Assembly (NCBI GenBank): GCA_000293845.2
Contig: ALYF01000003.1
Location: 372,001 to 436,000, forward strand
Reading direction: 5' to 3'
DNA length: 64,000 bases
Source of the DNA: an alpha proteobacterium IMCC14465
Lineage (GTDB): Bacteria; Pseudomonadota; Alphaproteobacteria; RS24
Each line of letters opens with the position of its first letter. The stretch's first letter is position 1. Shown here in pieces: positions 33,961 through 43,411 of this stretch. Made by a program: the position numbers and the translations under genes. The notes under the pieces were generated by a model. That model made no database searches. It was given only the letters and a program-made list of their open reading frames with translations, and was not told the origin of the DNA.

Positions 33961-33991
33961 TTGAGCCAAACATATAAGTTAAACTTATAAT
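33961..33991 (+). promoter_or_regulatory. Promoter with overlapping palindrome for the TonB receptor
   Basis: TTGAGC (33961-33966) and TATAAT (33986-33991) are separated by 19 bases. TATAAGTT-A-AACTTATA (33973-33989) is a 17-base palindrome that fills the spacer and overlaps the -10, a typical repressor position. The receptor start is ATG 34077. Confidence 0.45.
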
Positions 33992-34076
33992 TGCTTTGCC
34001 AGCCTATAAGAATTGGATAATGACGTTGCGCTAAGCTTAATTTTACTAAAATATTTTAAGTGTAATGGAGGGTATT

Positions 34077-36362
34077 ATGAAAAATTACTTTAGTTTAATC
34101 ACTAGGGCGCCCGTTCGTGTTGCTTTGTCAGCAGCATTGGGTGTCTTTCTTTCTGGTAATTTGATGGCTCAAACAATTGATGAAGTCATCGTTACATCGC
34201 AGAAAAAAGCTACCGGCATTTCAGTTCAGGATGTTGGTGTAGCTATCACGGCTCTGGATTCTAACAAAATCAGTGATTCTTTTTCGGTCGACTTGAGGGA
34301 CCTTGCAAGATTCGCACCGAATGCTGAGCTTGATACATCGGCAACGTTTGTCGGCTATCCGAATTTTTATATCAGAGGTATTGGTGTAAATGGAAGCACG
34401 AGAACTGCTGACCCTGCAGTGGGTATCTTTTTAAACGGTGTTTATCTGGGGTATTCTCCGGCGTCACTTCTCGATACATTTGATCTGGAAGTTGTCGAAG
34501 TTCTCAGAGGTCCACAAGGTACATTGCTGGGACGTAATGTTACTGGTGGTGCCATTAACGCCCGGACAAAAAGACCCGGAGACGAGTTTAAAGTCGAAGG
34601 TAAGCTTACAATCGGTGACTATAATCAGACTGATGTGATGGTTGGGGTTGATATTCCTTTGTCATCAACATCGAGTTTTAGAATTTCTGTATTATCTCAG
34701 AACCGTGACGGTTATTGGGAGGATACGAATAGTGGAACTGTCGATACATCAATCTATGCGCCGGGTTACCCAACAACTGAGCTTTTAGTATCTGACGATA
34801 ATCCAAACGGCATAGCCTTTGAGGATGCGGTGCCTAACGCCACGGGGACAAAATCTGATATCAACACCCAAACAATCAGAGCGACACTCGTGACTGCTTT
34901 GAGTGATGCCACAGACCTGACAGTAATTGGAGAGTATTATACCAGTAAAAACGGGTCAGCTAATTCAAAGAATATCACGCACACAGCTGTGCCGAAACTT
35001 GCTCAAACCCGATATGGTTTCACACGGTCAAACGGTGATTATGATATCGATCATAACTTACACGGACAATCTGATGTTGAGTTGTGGAGCTTGACGGGTG
35101 AACTTACCCACGATCTCGATCATGGTGTTGTCACTGCACTTGCCTCCAGAAGAGAGCTTGTAGACTTCAACACTACAACTGACTTTGATGGCACACCCTT
35201 TACACTCTTCCATTTTCCAGACAATAAAGAAAATCAGGAGCAGGATAGCTTTGAACTCAGATATGCGTCTACTTTCTCTGACAAATTTGATTTTACTCTA
35301 GGGTATTATTTCTTTGATCAAAGCTATTATGTCGGTGAAAGACGTCAAATTCTTCAGACTGTAAATCAAGCTGGTGTGACAGAAATTGACCATGATATTT
35401 CGGCATTTTTTGGCCAGTTAACATATAATTTTTCAGATGAAGTTTCTGTTGTTGCCGGTCTCAGAAGGACCTCCGAAGAAAAGGCGGTTAAGTTTTCACC
35501 GCCCGGTTCATGTGAGCTAGATTTCTCAAGCTGTACGACTGTTATTCAAAAGGACGGTGAATTTGAAAATACAACGCCTCACTTGGCTTTAAACTATAAG
35601 CCGGATGAAGATCGTCTTTTTTATCTGAGTTATACGGAAGGTTTTAAGAGTGGTGCTTTTAATCAGCGCGCTCAGACTGCCGCCTTTATTGGTCCCGCTG
35701 ATGAGGAGAAAGTATCATCAGTCGAGCTTGGTATGAAGTCAGTCGTGAATGACGGCAAGCTGATGCTAAATGCTGCGCTTTTCATGGTGGATTATGAGGA
35801 CATTCAGGTGAATGTTAACGAAGATATTGACATCACCTTGCCAGACGGTTCAGTTGAAACAGCTTCCGGTCAGGTTTTGAAGAATGCTGCTAAGGCTGAA
35901 ATTTCAGGTCTTGAGTTGGAAGTCGTCTCTTATCTGACTGATAATCTCAGAGTGAATGGGTCATTTGGTTATGTGGATGCTGAATATGAAGAATTTCAGG
36001 GTATTCCAAATGCAAGCGACCTCAAATTCGCCCGTGTTCCTGAATATACCTACAATCTAGGTGTTTCTTATGAAGTTCCGGTGAAAACGGGTCTGGTAAC
36101 CTTTAGAGGTGATTACTCCTACAAGGATGATTATTTTACCGATCTGAATAATGACCCAGAAATCATGCAGGACGGTTTCGGTCTGGTCGATCTCAGTGTC
36201 TCTTACGACAATGATGATAAAGGCTACAGAGTTTCTCTCTATGGCAGAAACGTAACTGATGAAGACTATTTCGAATTTGCTGCAAATGTCGGTGCTATCG
36301 ACACTGTGGTTTGGGGCGGTGCGCCTCAGCGGTTCGGACTTGAGGTGGCCTTTGGGCTATAA
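34077..36362 (+). CDS. TonB-dependent outer-membrane receptor
   Basis: A 761-residue receptor. A signal peptide ends near residue 31 (N-L-M-A then Q-T), followed directly by a TonB-box-like I-D-E-V-I-V-T. The plug domain carries Y-I-R-G-I-G, V-E-V-L-R-G-P-Q-G-T-L-L-G-R-N-V-T-G-G-A-style sequence, and a long beta-barrel ends in an aromatic/hydrophobic V-A-F-G-L. GGAGGG precedes ATG 34077. Such receptors import scarce or bulky molecules across the outer membrane using TonB energy. No siderophore genes are near; the ligand is likely a substrate of this island. A terminator follows. Confidence 0.95.
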   Translation: MKNYFSLITRAPVRVALSAALGVFLSGNLMAQTIDEVIVTSQKKATGISVQDVGVAITALDSNKISDSFSVDLRDLARFAPNAELDTSATFVGYPNFYIRGIGVNGSTRTADPAVGIFLNGVYLGYSPASLLDTFDLEVVEVLRGPQGTLLGRNVTGGAINARTKRPGDEFKVEGKLTIGDYNQTDVMVGVDIPLSSTSSFRISVLSQNRDGYWEDTNSGTVDTSIYAPGYPTTELLVSDDNPNGIAFEDAVPNATGTKSDINTQTIRATLVTALSDATDLTVIGEYYTSKNGSANSKNITHTAVPKLAQTRYGFTRSNGDYDIDHNLHGQSDVELWSLTGELTHDLDHGVVTALASRRELVDFNTTTDFDGTPFTLFHFPDNKENQEQDSFELRYASTFSDKFDFTLGYYFFDQSYYVGERRQILQTVNQAGVTEIDHDISAFFGQLTYNFSDEVSVVAGLRRTSEEKAVKFSPPGSCELDFSSCTTVIQKDGEFENTTPHLALNYKPDEDRLFYLSYTEGFKSGAFNQRAQTAAFIGPADEEKVSSVELGMKSVVNDGKLMLNAALFMVDYEDIQVNVNEDIDITLPDGSVETASGQVLKNAAKAEISGLELEVVSYLTDNLRVNGSFGYVDAEYEEFQGIPNASDLKFARVPEYTYNLGVSYEVPVKTGLVTFRGDYSYKDDYFTDLNNDPEIMQDGFGLVDLSVSYDNDDKGYRVSLYGRNVTDEDYFEFAANVGAIDTVVWGGAPQRFGLEVAFGL

Positions 36363-36370
36363 CAAAATTT

Positions 36371-36409
36371 CTAGGGCCGCCTTTTTCGGCCCTAGTCTCT
36401 TTTTATTTT
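36371..36409 (+). terminator. Rho-independent terminator of the TonB receptor gene
   Basis: CTAGGGCCG (36371-36379) pairs with CGGCCCTAG (36387-36395) around a seven-base loop, followed by a T-rich run to about 36409. It separates the receptor from the SDR-P450-ligase operon. Confidence 0.9.
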
Positions 36410-36455
36410 CCTGAAATATCTTTACCATAATAGGGTTCAAAAAGGATTACTCCTT

Positions 36456-37244
36456 ATGGCCGGTCGTCTGTTTAAAAAGTCAATAATCGTTACCGGTGCA
36501 GGTTCCGGCCTTGGCCGGTCATCTGCTATCAGGTTAGGTGAAGAAGGCGCGCATGTACTTTGTGTCGATATTAACCCTGATACGGCGAAAGAAACCTCTG
36601 AACTTATTTTATCTGCAGGCGGGGCATCTACTTTTTATCAGGCTGATATGTGTAGTGAGCCTGAAATTATTGAAATGGTGAAACAGGCTGTGGACTCTAC
36701 TGGCGGTATTTATGGTTTACTTGCGAATGCGGGTATTGCCGGAACAGGCGCCGCACATGAAACTTCTTTATCCGACTGGAATAATCTTATGGATGTTTCT
36801 TTGACTGGTAAATGGTTATGTGCAAAGCATGTTTTGCCCCATATGATGGCACAAAAATTTGGAAATATTATTTTTCAGTCATCGATATGTGCGCTTAATG
36901 GGTTTCCTAAACTTGTGGCTTATACTGCTGCGAAAGGGGCTATCGCCGCGATGACGAGGCAAATGGCCACGGATTATGCTGACTATAATATAAGAGTTAA
37001 TGCCATCGCGCCCGGTACGATTGAAACAGAACTTGTTCGTCAAACGTACAAACAAAGACTGGATCACGCGCATAGCGACATCACAGTCGACGAGAGCCTC
37101 GCCCAAACAGCTAGTCGCTATCCGTTAGGACGACTTGGGCAGGAGGTTGATATTTCCAATATGGCGGCTTTTCTGTTCTCCGAAGAGTCCGGTTGGATGA
37201 CAGGAACAGTCATTCCAGTCGATGGTGGCTATACGGCGAAATAA
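36456..37244 (+). CDS. SDR family NAD(P)-dependent dehydrogenase
   Basis: A 262-residue SDR with T-G-A-G-S-G-L-G (13-20), D38 (NAD preference likely), N-A-G, S142/S143, Y156 and K160. The ribosome site AAGGA (36442-36446) can pair with TCCTT just before the ATG, a short hairpin that might dampen initiation. It begins an operon with a P450 and an acyl-CoA synthetase, so oxidation of a P450-made alcohol toward an acid is a plausible role. Confidence 0.9.
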   Translation: MAGRLFKKSIIVTGAGSGLGRSSAIRLGEEGAHVLCVDINPDTAKETSELILSAGGASTFYQADMCSEPEIIEMVKQAVDSTGGIYGLLANAGIAGTGAAHETSLSDWNNLMDVSLTGKWLCAKHVLPHMMAQKFGNIIFQSSICALNGFPKLVAYTAAKGAIAAMTRQMATDYADYNIRVNAIAPGTIETELVRQTYKQRLDHAHSDITVDESLAQTASRYPLGRLGQEVDISNMAAFLFSEESGWMTGTVIPVDGGYTAK

Positions 37245-37256
37245 TGGTTAACTTTT

Positions 37257-38429
37257 ATGAAAGTTAAAGATCCCAAAAAAATTGACTTGTTTACCGAGGA
37301 AGTGTCCGTATGCCCTTTCTCTGCCTATAAAGAAATCAGGGAGAGTGGGCGCGTTTATAAAGAACCACGCTACGGCAATTATGTCCTCACCCATCATGAT
37401 GATATTCAGTCTCTTAAGAATGATCGGGTTTTTGACTCACGACATGGTGTCGACCCTGCGGGACGATTTTCTGCCAGCACTTATCCCGACATTAACCGAA
37501 CAGATCCGCCTCGCCATGCCAAGATAAAAGGCTTTTTATATAAATCTTTTTCGCCTCAGGCTGTTCAATCCTGGGAAGATGATATTCACAAAATTTTTGT
37601 TGAGCATTTTGACAACATTGGGTGCGATAATTCTTTCGATATTGTCCATCATGTTTGTTATCCCGCGCCCGCAGCCGTTATTTGCCGTATGCTCGGTTTT
37701 TCGGATGACAGACGAGAAGATTTTCAACGTTGGTCGGCTGCGCTGGTTGAAAGGCTCGGGACAGATATTTCCGAAGACCAGAGAAACGCACTTGTTGAAA
37801 TGGCGCGTTTCATTCGTTTAAAGGCCGAGGAAAAAGCAAAAAAACCGGGCAAGGACCTCATGACCGAAATCGTTTTTGCTGAAGTGGATGGTGAACGGCT
37901 TTCACCCGAAGAAGTCGTTGCCAATGGTGTTTTCTTTTTAGCGGCGGGACATGAAACGACGGCTAACTTTCTGAGTAATTTCACCGTACAGATTGCCACG
38001 ATCCCCAGCCTTTTTGATCGTTTAAAAAATGATAGAAGTCTATTGAAGCCGGCACTGGAGGAATCTCTGCGGCTTGAAAGTCCTGTGCAGAATATTTGTC
38101 GGACAGTTAAAGAAGATGTATCGATTGAAAACACTATTATTCGCGAAGATGACCGCATGATGTTTTCGCTGGGGGCGGGTAATCGCGATCCACAAGTTTT
38201 TGAAAACCCGGAGGATTTTGATTTGACCCGTGGCAACCTTAATCAGCATCTTGCTTTTGGCTATGGTCATCATCAATGCCTCGGCGCAAGGTTAGCGCGT
38301 CTTGAAGGCGAGATTTATGCCAATATCCTGTTGGACAGATTTGATAAAATTGAGTTGGCAGAGGGCCATAAACGTCAGCCAGGTAATGTTGTACGGGGAT
38401 ATAAATCCCTTAATATAAAATGCTCGTAA
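37257..38429 (+). CDS. Cytochrome P450
   Basis: A 390-residue soluble bacterial P450. The oxygen-binding I-helix has A-A-G-H-E-T (229-234), the K-helix E269-x2-R272, and the heme-ligand segment is F-G-Y-G-H-H-Q-C341-L-G. Length matches the class-I type that takes electrons from a ferredoxin. It hydroxylates an unactivated carbon, often of terpenoid or alkyl substrates in the family; the substrate here is not known. Between an SDR and a CoA ligase in one operon, which suggests a hydroxylate-oxidise-activate sequence. No ferredoxin gene adjacent. Confidence 0.95.
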   Translation: MKVKDPKKIDLFTEEVSVCPFSAYKEIRESGRVYKEPRYGNYVLTHHDDIQSLKNDRVFDSRHGVDPAGRFSASTYPDINRTDPPRHAKIKGFLYKSFSPQAVQSWEDDIHKIFVEHFDNIGCDNSFDIVHHVCYPAPAAVICRMLGFSDDRREDFQRWSAALVERLGTDISEDQRNALVEMARFIRLKAEEKAKKPGKDLMTEIVFAEVDGERLSPEEVVANGVFFLAAGHETTANFLSNFTVQIATIPSLFDRLKNDRSLLKPALEESLRLESPVQNICRTVKEDVSIENTIIREDDRMMFSLGAGNRDPQVFENPEDFDLTRGNLNQHLAFGYGHHQCLGARLARLEGEIYANILLDRFDKIELAEGHKRQPGNVVRGYKSLNIKCS

Positions 38430-38446
38430 ATTTTTATTGGGGTTAA

Positions 38447-40054
38447 ATGATGCTCACAAAATCTGATAAACCGACACTTACAGGTTTGCTCCAATATGCC
38501 GCCGAAACCAATCCGGATGGGCTTTGCATCAGCATGGATGGTGTTCAGCGAAGTTTCTCTGCGCTTTATCAAAGCGCATTAACCAGAGCTAAGTGCCTGG
38601 CTAATCTTGGTGCTCAAAAAGGCGACAAGGTCGGTATTCTTTTGCCTAATGGCATTGATTATCTTGAGATTTTTTACGGTGCGATGCTCGCCGGTTGTGT
38701 TCCGGTTACAATCAACAACAGATATAAAGTTGCCGAACTCAAATATGTGCTGGCTCATGGTGATGTAAAATATCTTTTTACCAGCGCTGCGGCTGAAACA
38801 AATTTTTTAAACACGCTCAAGGAAGCCTTTACTGATTTAGATGACACGCAAAGTGGCCAGAACCTTGCCGAGGCTGCTGTTCTGGAAAAAATTTATGTTG
38901 TTGAAGACGCGCCCCATCAGAAGATTTCAGATGCAAATTTTCTGGCCAACATAAGTGAAGATGAGTTCACGCCGCCCTCCATTAGCAGTGATGATGTTGC
39001 TTTTATCATGTTCACTTCCGGCACAACGGCAAATCCAAAAGCTTGTTGTCTTTCACATAGGTCGGTTGTTGGCAATGGCTTTGCACAAGCCGCACGTTGG
39101 CAGATGACAGCGCAAGATCGGATGTATGACCCGTTACCGTTTTTTCATATGTCAGCCATATTGCCACTGACAGCATGCATGACTGTAATGGCGTCATTAT
39201 ATGCGACACGTTATTTTAATGCTGATGAGGCCGTCGAAACGTTCATTAACGACGATATTACAATCGGGTTTATCGCCTTTCCGACACTTACGAATGAAAT
39301 CATCAATCATCCGAAATTTGATGGTGCAGCATTATCGTCTATTCGGTTGGTCAATAATGTTGCGCCGGTTTCAACGCTTGAAATTTATGATCAGTCTTTT
39401 GAGCATGGTGTTGGCGTTTCTGCTTACGGCATGACCGAAGCCGGCGGTGTCATTTGTTATGGTGATGTGGATGACAGTCTTGAAAAACGTCTTAACACTT
39501 GTGGCAAGCCGTTTCCCGGCATTGAGGTTCGGATTGCCGATCCGGAAAACCCAAGCGAGGTGCTCGGCCCCAATCAAAAAGGCGAGATACAAATTCGCGG
39601 TTATTGCTTGTTTGAAGGGTATTATAAGGATGAGGCGGCCACGCAGAATGCCATGATAGATGATGGCTGGTATCGCTCCGGTGATTTGGGTGCGTTGGAT
39701 GAAGATGGTTATCTTTCTTATCTTGGGCGTTGGAAAGACATGTTGAAAATTGGCGGCGAGAATGTGGCGGCGTTGGAAATTGAATCACATATTAACACGC
39801 ACCCTGCTGTTGTTCTTTCTCAAGTTGTGGGAATAGAAGATGATCGGCTGGACGAAGTTGCTGCCGTTTTCATCGAGACTGTGCCGGATGTAAGCGTTTC
39901 AGCACGAGATATTATCGATTACTGCAAAGGCCAGATATCCAATTTTAAAATTCCGCGATATGTCGTCTTTGTGACTGAATGGCCAATGTCGGCGACAAAA
40001 ATCCAGAAATTCAAATTGAAATCATTAGATCTTGGGGAAAAGCTAAGGCCCTAA
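38447..40054 (+). CDS. AMP-dependent acyl-CoA synthetase/ligase
   Basis: A 535-residue adenylate-forming enzyme. F-T-S-G-T-T-A-N-P-K (about 189-198), Y-G-M-T-E-A-G-G, S-G-D-L and G-R-W-K-D-M-L-K-I-G-G-E-N-V are conserved; the C-terminal catalytic lysine lies in T-K-I-Q-K. Two consecutive ATG codons (38447, 38450) follow a GGGG ribosome site. Last gene of the SDR-P450-ligase operon, convergent with the oxygenase at 40061 with a six-base gap. Confidence 0.92.
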   Translation: MMLTKSDKPTLTGLLQYAAETNPDGLCISMDGVQRSFSALYQSALTRAKCLANLGAQKGDKVGILLPNGIDYLEIFYGAMLAGCVPVTINNRYKVAELKYVLAHGDVKYLFTSAAAETNFLNTLKEAFTDLDDTQSGQNLAEAAVLEKIYVVEDAPHQKISDANFLANISEDEFTPPSISSDDVAFIMFTSGTTANPKACCLSHRSVVGNGFAQAARWQMTAQDRMYDPLPFFHMSAILPLTACMTVMASLYATRYFNADEAVETFINDDITIGFIAFPTLTNEIINHPKFDGAALSSIRLVNNVAPVSTLEIYDQSFEHGVGVSAYGMTEAGGVICYGDVDDSLEKRLNTCGKPFPGIEVRIADPENPSEVLGPNQKGEIQIRGYCLFEGYYKDEAATQNAMIDDGWYRSGDLGALDEDGYLSYLGRWKDMLKIGGENVAALEIESHINTHPAVVLSQVVGIEDDRLDEVAAVFIETVPDVSVSARDIIDYCKGQISNFKIPRYVVFVTEWPMSATKIQKFKLKSLDLGEKLRP

Positions 40055-40060
40055 CCCGAT

Positions 40061-41425
40061 TTACATATCCTGATTCATATAGCGATCAATTTCTCGGTGC
40101 AGGTGACGGATACGGTCTTCTTGCTCACACCAGAGCGGACCTTTAAAGCCTCGAGACTTTACGCCCTGCTGGACACTGGCAATCAAATCCACATCTTGGT
40201 TCAACACCTCGCCGAGATCGGCGTCCATCTCAGCACTGAAATGTTCAATTTCAGGGCGTATCGCGCCGGTCACATCCATCCCTTCGGGCAGACCCATCCA
40301 GCCCGGCACAGTGTAGCTCGGATCATCGACATAACGGAACATGGTCATGGTGTCGTAATAGAATTTTTCAGGGTCGGTAGCGTGCGGTACAAAACGCATC
40401 AAGAAAACACCTTCAGGGTGCATGCCGATTTGCACATTCGGGAAGAAGCCCGTTGCCCAGCTATCGGTGAGCTGCCCATCCGTTAAATTATCATAAAATG
40501 TGAGACCGAATTTCTCCCCGCGTTCACGCTTGGCTTGTTGAATGGCAACGCGCACATCTTGCGCCGTGCCGTTAAAGCTTTCCGTGTCAATGCCCGCCTC
40601 CATCATCATGAAGGTCTGATAGGGGTCGATAGTCTCCTGATCTGCGACACGGTGAGACTTAACACCAATCGGCACAATCATCCGACTGAAACCGTTTGGA
40701 TAGAGGTCGACCTGCACAAAATCTTCCATCACGCCTTGAGTCTGCGGATGAATATGCGGCAGGTGGTAGGATTCATAAAACGCATCAACGCCTGTCTTCC
40801 AATTTGCCAGCCATTCAGTGCGTACATGGCGGATGACATTCATTTTCTCGATTTCGTAATTTTCGATATACCCTTCCGGCAGGCCAATCCATTCTTTAAG
40901 TGGGGGTGCATTGCCATCCATATTGATGAAAATCAGACCGCCAATTGTCTCGCACCGAATTTCGGTCAGGCCGGGACGATGCGCGATTAAATCGGCATCA
41001 TAAGTTTCTTCATCTGTGATGGCAGCAAGCGCACCATCTGTGTGGAATTGCCAGCCGTGAAATGGGCAAGAGAATTTCGGCACATTGCCTTGCTCAACTT
41101 GGCAAACACGTTTGCCCCGATGTGGGCAGACATTATAGAAAGCACGAATTTTATTATCATCATGGCGGACGAGCAGAAACTCTTCATGCCCGTGGCGATG
41201 GGTGATGAAATCCCCTGGTTCTTTCAGGTCAGGCGTCACACCTGCCAGCAACCAGACTTTCGGCCAAAGGCGTTCCCATTCTTGCTGCATGTAGTCGCGG
41301 CTGAAATAACGCTGCGGGTCTGGCACATCGGCACCAATATCATCCGGACGAGGCATTTTTGCTTCAAGTGTTCCCGGGGGTGCACCTAAATCCATTGGCC
41401 ATTTCACATCAAGCTTCTCAGACAT
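40061..41425 (-). CDS. Rieske ring-hydroxylating oxygenase alpha subunit
   Basis: A 454-residue oxygenase. Rieske ligands C100-x-H102 and C120-x2-H123; iron ligands H221 and H226 in D-A-F-Y-E-S-Y-H-x4-H after N-W-K. Its C-terminal tail resembles those of the fragment at 1-207 and the enzyme at 44175, so these three form one subgroup in the window. It lies 21 bases behind a glutathione-transferase-like gene. No beta subunit or reductase nearby. Confidence 0.93.
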   Translation of the reverse strand: MSEKLDVKWPMDLGAPPGTLEAKMPRPDDIGADVPDPQRYFSRDYMQQEWERLWPKVWLLAGVTPDLKEPGDFITHRHGHEEFLLVRHDDNKIRAFYNVCPHRGKRVCQVEQGNVPKFSCPFHGWQFHTDGALAAITDEETYDADLIAHRPGLTEIRCETIGGLIFINMDGNAPPLKEWIGLPEGYIENYEIEKMNVIRHVRTEWLANWKTGVDAFYESYHLPHIHPQTQGVMEDFVQVDLYPNGFSRMIVPIGVKSHRVADQETIDPYQTFMMMEAGIDTESFNGTAQDVRVAIQQAKRERGEKFGLTFYDNLTDGQLTDSWATGFFPNVQIGMHPEGVFLMRFVPHATDPEKFYYDTMTMFRYVDDPSYTVPGWMGLPEGMDVTGAIRPEIEHFSAEMDADLGEVLNQDVDLIASVQQGVKSRGFKGPLWCEQEDRIRHLHREIDRYMNQDM

Positions 41426-41446
41426 ATAAATCTCCCCAAAATCTTC

Positions 41447-42478
41447 TTATGCGCTTTTCGCGACACGGAAACCTTTGCGCGGGAAATGAAGATAAACCTC
41501 CCCGACATCATTTTGTGTACGCCGCATAATAATCTCTTCATCATTCGACATTTCAAGAATTCCTGCAACAGGGATAATGCCATAATCATCAGGTTGGATT
41601 GTCACAGGGTCACCCGGCCGGCATCCAGACTCGTCATCCTTATGCGTGCCAAGCCGGAAGCCGCCTGCTTCATTTTGCGCCTGAACAGCAATTTTAAGGG
41701 CTTCAGAAGATTCGATATCAGTGCGTGCGCCGCATCCAAATTTGTCCATGCGGTCATACCAGCCAGAAATATGCGGGAATTCAGCCAGAAAACCTGCGCT
41801 TGACGGGATATTCCCGCCGGCCATCCAGATATTCATATAAGCGTTAATGTCTGCCCATTCAGCGCTATCGCCAAATAAAAAGCCACGCCCGTCTGCGAGC
41901 TGATGATTGAGTTGGCTGGCAAAAGTGATGAACTGACTGCGAAAATGCGGTGCATCTTCAGCAAAATTCTCAAAATCCAGAAAAGTGAAATAGGCGGTGC
42001 GATCGGTCACGACATCATCGGGCAGATATTCGGCATTTTCGTGCAATGATAAAGCCGCGCCGGGGCGAAACATCATATCGCTCCATTGCTGAATAGCGAG
42101 ATTGGCAAGAAGTCCAGATTGAAATACCGATGGCGAGGGGTGCAACATATCAACGACGCGGGCAATGATGAGTGTGTCGCAAAACACATCTGCGCCGATT
42201 TGCATAACAGGAATACGGCGATAACCGCCTGTCAAAGCCGTCATATTGGGGCGGGGCATCACCATGGACACTTGAACGGATTTCCAAGAAAGACCTTTGA
42301 TACCGAATAGTTTACGGATTTTCTCGCCATAAGGAGATGGGTCGTGATGATGTAGGATGAAATCCGTCAATATGTCGTTCTTTCGCAATCGGTTATGGTT
42401 TCGTAATCCACCTTCATAAATACAATTTATGTCTGGGGTAACCTCATTAAAACTATAAAAAATATATGTTCTCAGCAA
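41447..42478 (-). CDS. Glutathione S-transferase-like protein with C-terminal extension
   Basis: The thioredoxin-like N-domain (Y-G-E-K-I-R near the start helix, R-R-I-P-V-M-Q near strand 3), and an all-helical C-domain follow the GST pattern. After about residue 255 comes an extra beta-rich stretch of about 85 residues (P-G-D-P-V-T-I, V-G-E-V-Y-L-H-F-P-R). The first 36 residues are not GST-like; TTG 42370 right before the first strand is a good alternative start. GST-type proteins can cleave ethers, open epoxides or isomerise; the role beside a Rieske oxygenase is unknown. Confidence 0.78.
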   Translation of the reverse strand: MLRTYIFYSFNEVTPDINCIYEGGLRNHNRLRKNDILTDFILHHHDPSPYGEKIRKLFGIKGLSWKSVQVSMVMPRPNMTALTGGYRRIPVMQIGADVFCDTLIIARVVDMLHPSPSVFQSGLLANLAIQQWSDMMFRPGAALSLHENAEYLPDDVVTDRTAYFTFLDFENFAEDAPHFRSQFITFASQLNHQLADGRGFLFGDSAEWADINAYMNIWMAGGNIPSSAGFLAEFPHISGWYDRMDKFGCGARTDIESSEALKIAVQAQNEAGGFRLGTHKDDESGCRPGDPVTIQPDDYGIIPVAGILEMSNDEEIIMRRTQNDVGEVYLHFPRKGFRVAKSA

Positions 42479-42524
42479 CTAGCTATTGTGCAAAACTAAC
42501 CTATCTGCGGCGCTTTGTGCAGTA

Positions 42525-42552
42525 TTAGTTCATCGGTTTTGTGGGCTATAAT
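42525..42552 (+). promoter_or_regulatory. Possible promoter for the SDR-SDR-oxygenase operon
   Basis: TATAAT at 42547-42552 lies 41 bases before ATG 42594, with a weak TTAGTT at 42525-42530 spaced 16 bases. Position is right for the operon start; the -35 match is poor. Confidence 0.35.
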
Positions 42553-42593
42553 GTTTTCAAGCGCAGGCTAAAAAAAAATTAGGGGAGATAAAT

Positions 42594-43370
42594 ATGGGTC
42601 GAGTGGAAGGTAAAATCGCGCTGGTGACAGGCGCGGCAATGGGTCTGGGTCTTGCGGATGCGACCATGCTTATTGAAGAGGGTGCGCGTGTTCTGCTCAC
42701 GGATGTAAATGTAGAAGCCGGCCAAAAGGCTGCAGAAGCGCTTGGCGAGAATGCCGCCTTCGCCAAACTTGATGTTAGCAGCCCCGAAGAATGGGCCGCG
42801 GCAATTGCAACAGTTGAAGAAAAATTTGGCGGGCTGGATGTGCTGGTCAATAATGCCGGTATCGTGATTGTGGCTGACCCAGAAAACTGCACCTATGAGG
42901 ATTTCAAGAAAACCAATGCGATTATGAATGATGGGGTCTTTCTGGGCATGCAAACTGCTCTCCCATTGCTGAAAAAGAGCAAAAACGCCTCCATCATCAA
43001 CATGTCGTCAACGGCGTCCCATCTCGGATATCCGCCTTTCTTTGCCTATTCTGCAGCTAAGGGCGCGGTGCGGTCTATGACGAAATCCATGGCGATACAT
43101 TGCCAGATGACCAACCTACCCGTCAGATGTGTTTCTATTCATGCGAGTGGCATTGAAACGCCGATGGTGCAAACGGTTCAAGGCCGCGGCGATGAGGCAC
43201 CTATGGAAATTCCTAAAGATGGTATACTCCCGCAGGAGTCGCTTGGTTGCCCAGAAGATGTGGCGCGGATGGTGGTCTTTTTGGCTTCAGATGATGCCCG
43301 TTTCCTCACAGGTAGCGAATTTATCGTCGATAATGGGCTTCTCGCTCGCCCTGCGGATATTGTGCAATAG
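42594..43370 (+). CDS. SDR family NAD(P)-dependent dehydrogenase
   Basis: A 258-residue SDR with T-G-A-A-M-G-L-G (12-19), D37 (NAD likely), N-N-A-G (86-89), S138/S139, Y152 and K156. After the active site comes V-S-I-H-A-S-G-I, similar to the H-P-G version in the SDRs at 2212-4609 and 17307. First gene of the operon SDR, SDR, oxygenase, VOC. A hydroxysteroid or cyclic-alcohol type activity is suggested by family resemblance only. Confidence 0.9.
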   Translation: MGRVEGKIALVTGAAMGLGLADATMLIEEGARVLLTDVNVEAGQKAAEALGENAAFAKLDVSSPEEWAAAIATVEEKFGGLDVLVNNAGIVIVADPENCTYEDFKKTNAIMNDGVFLGMQTALPLLKKSKNASIINMSSTASHLGYPPFFAYSAAKGAVRSMTKSMAIHCQMTNLPVRCVSIHASGIETPMVQTVQGRGDEAPMEIPKDGILPQESLGCPEDVARMVVFLASDDARFLTGSEFIVDNGLLARPADIVQ

Positions 43371-43411
43371 TTTATAAATGTCCCTAGGGGCATCAAAGAT
43401 AGGAAGAAAAA

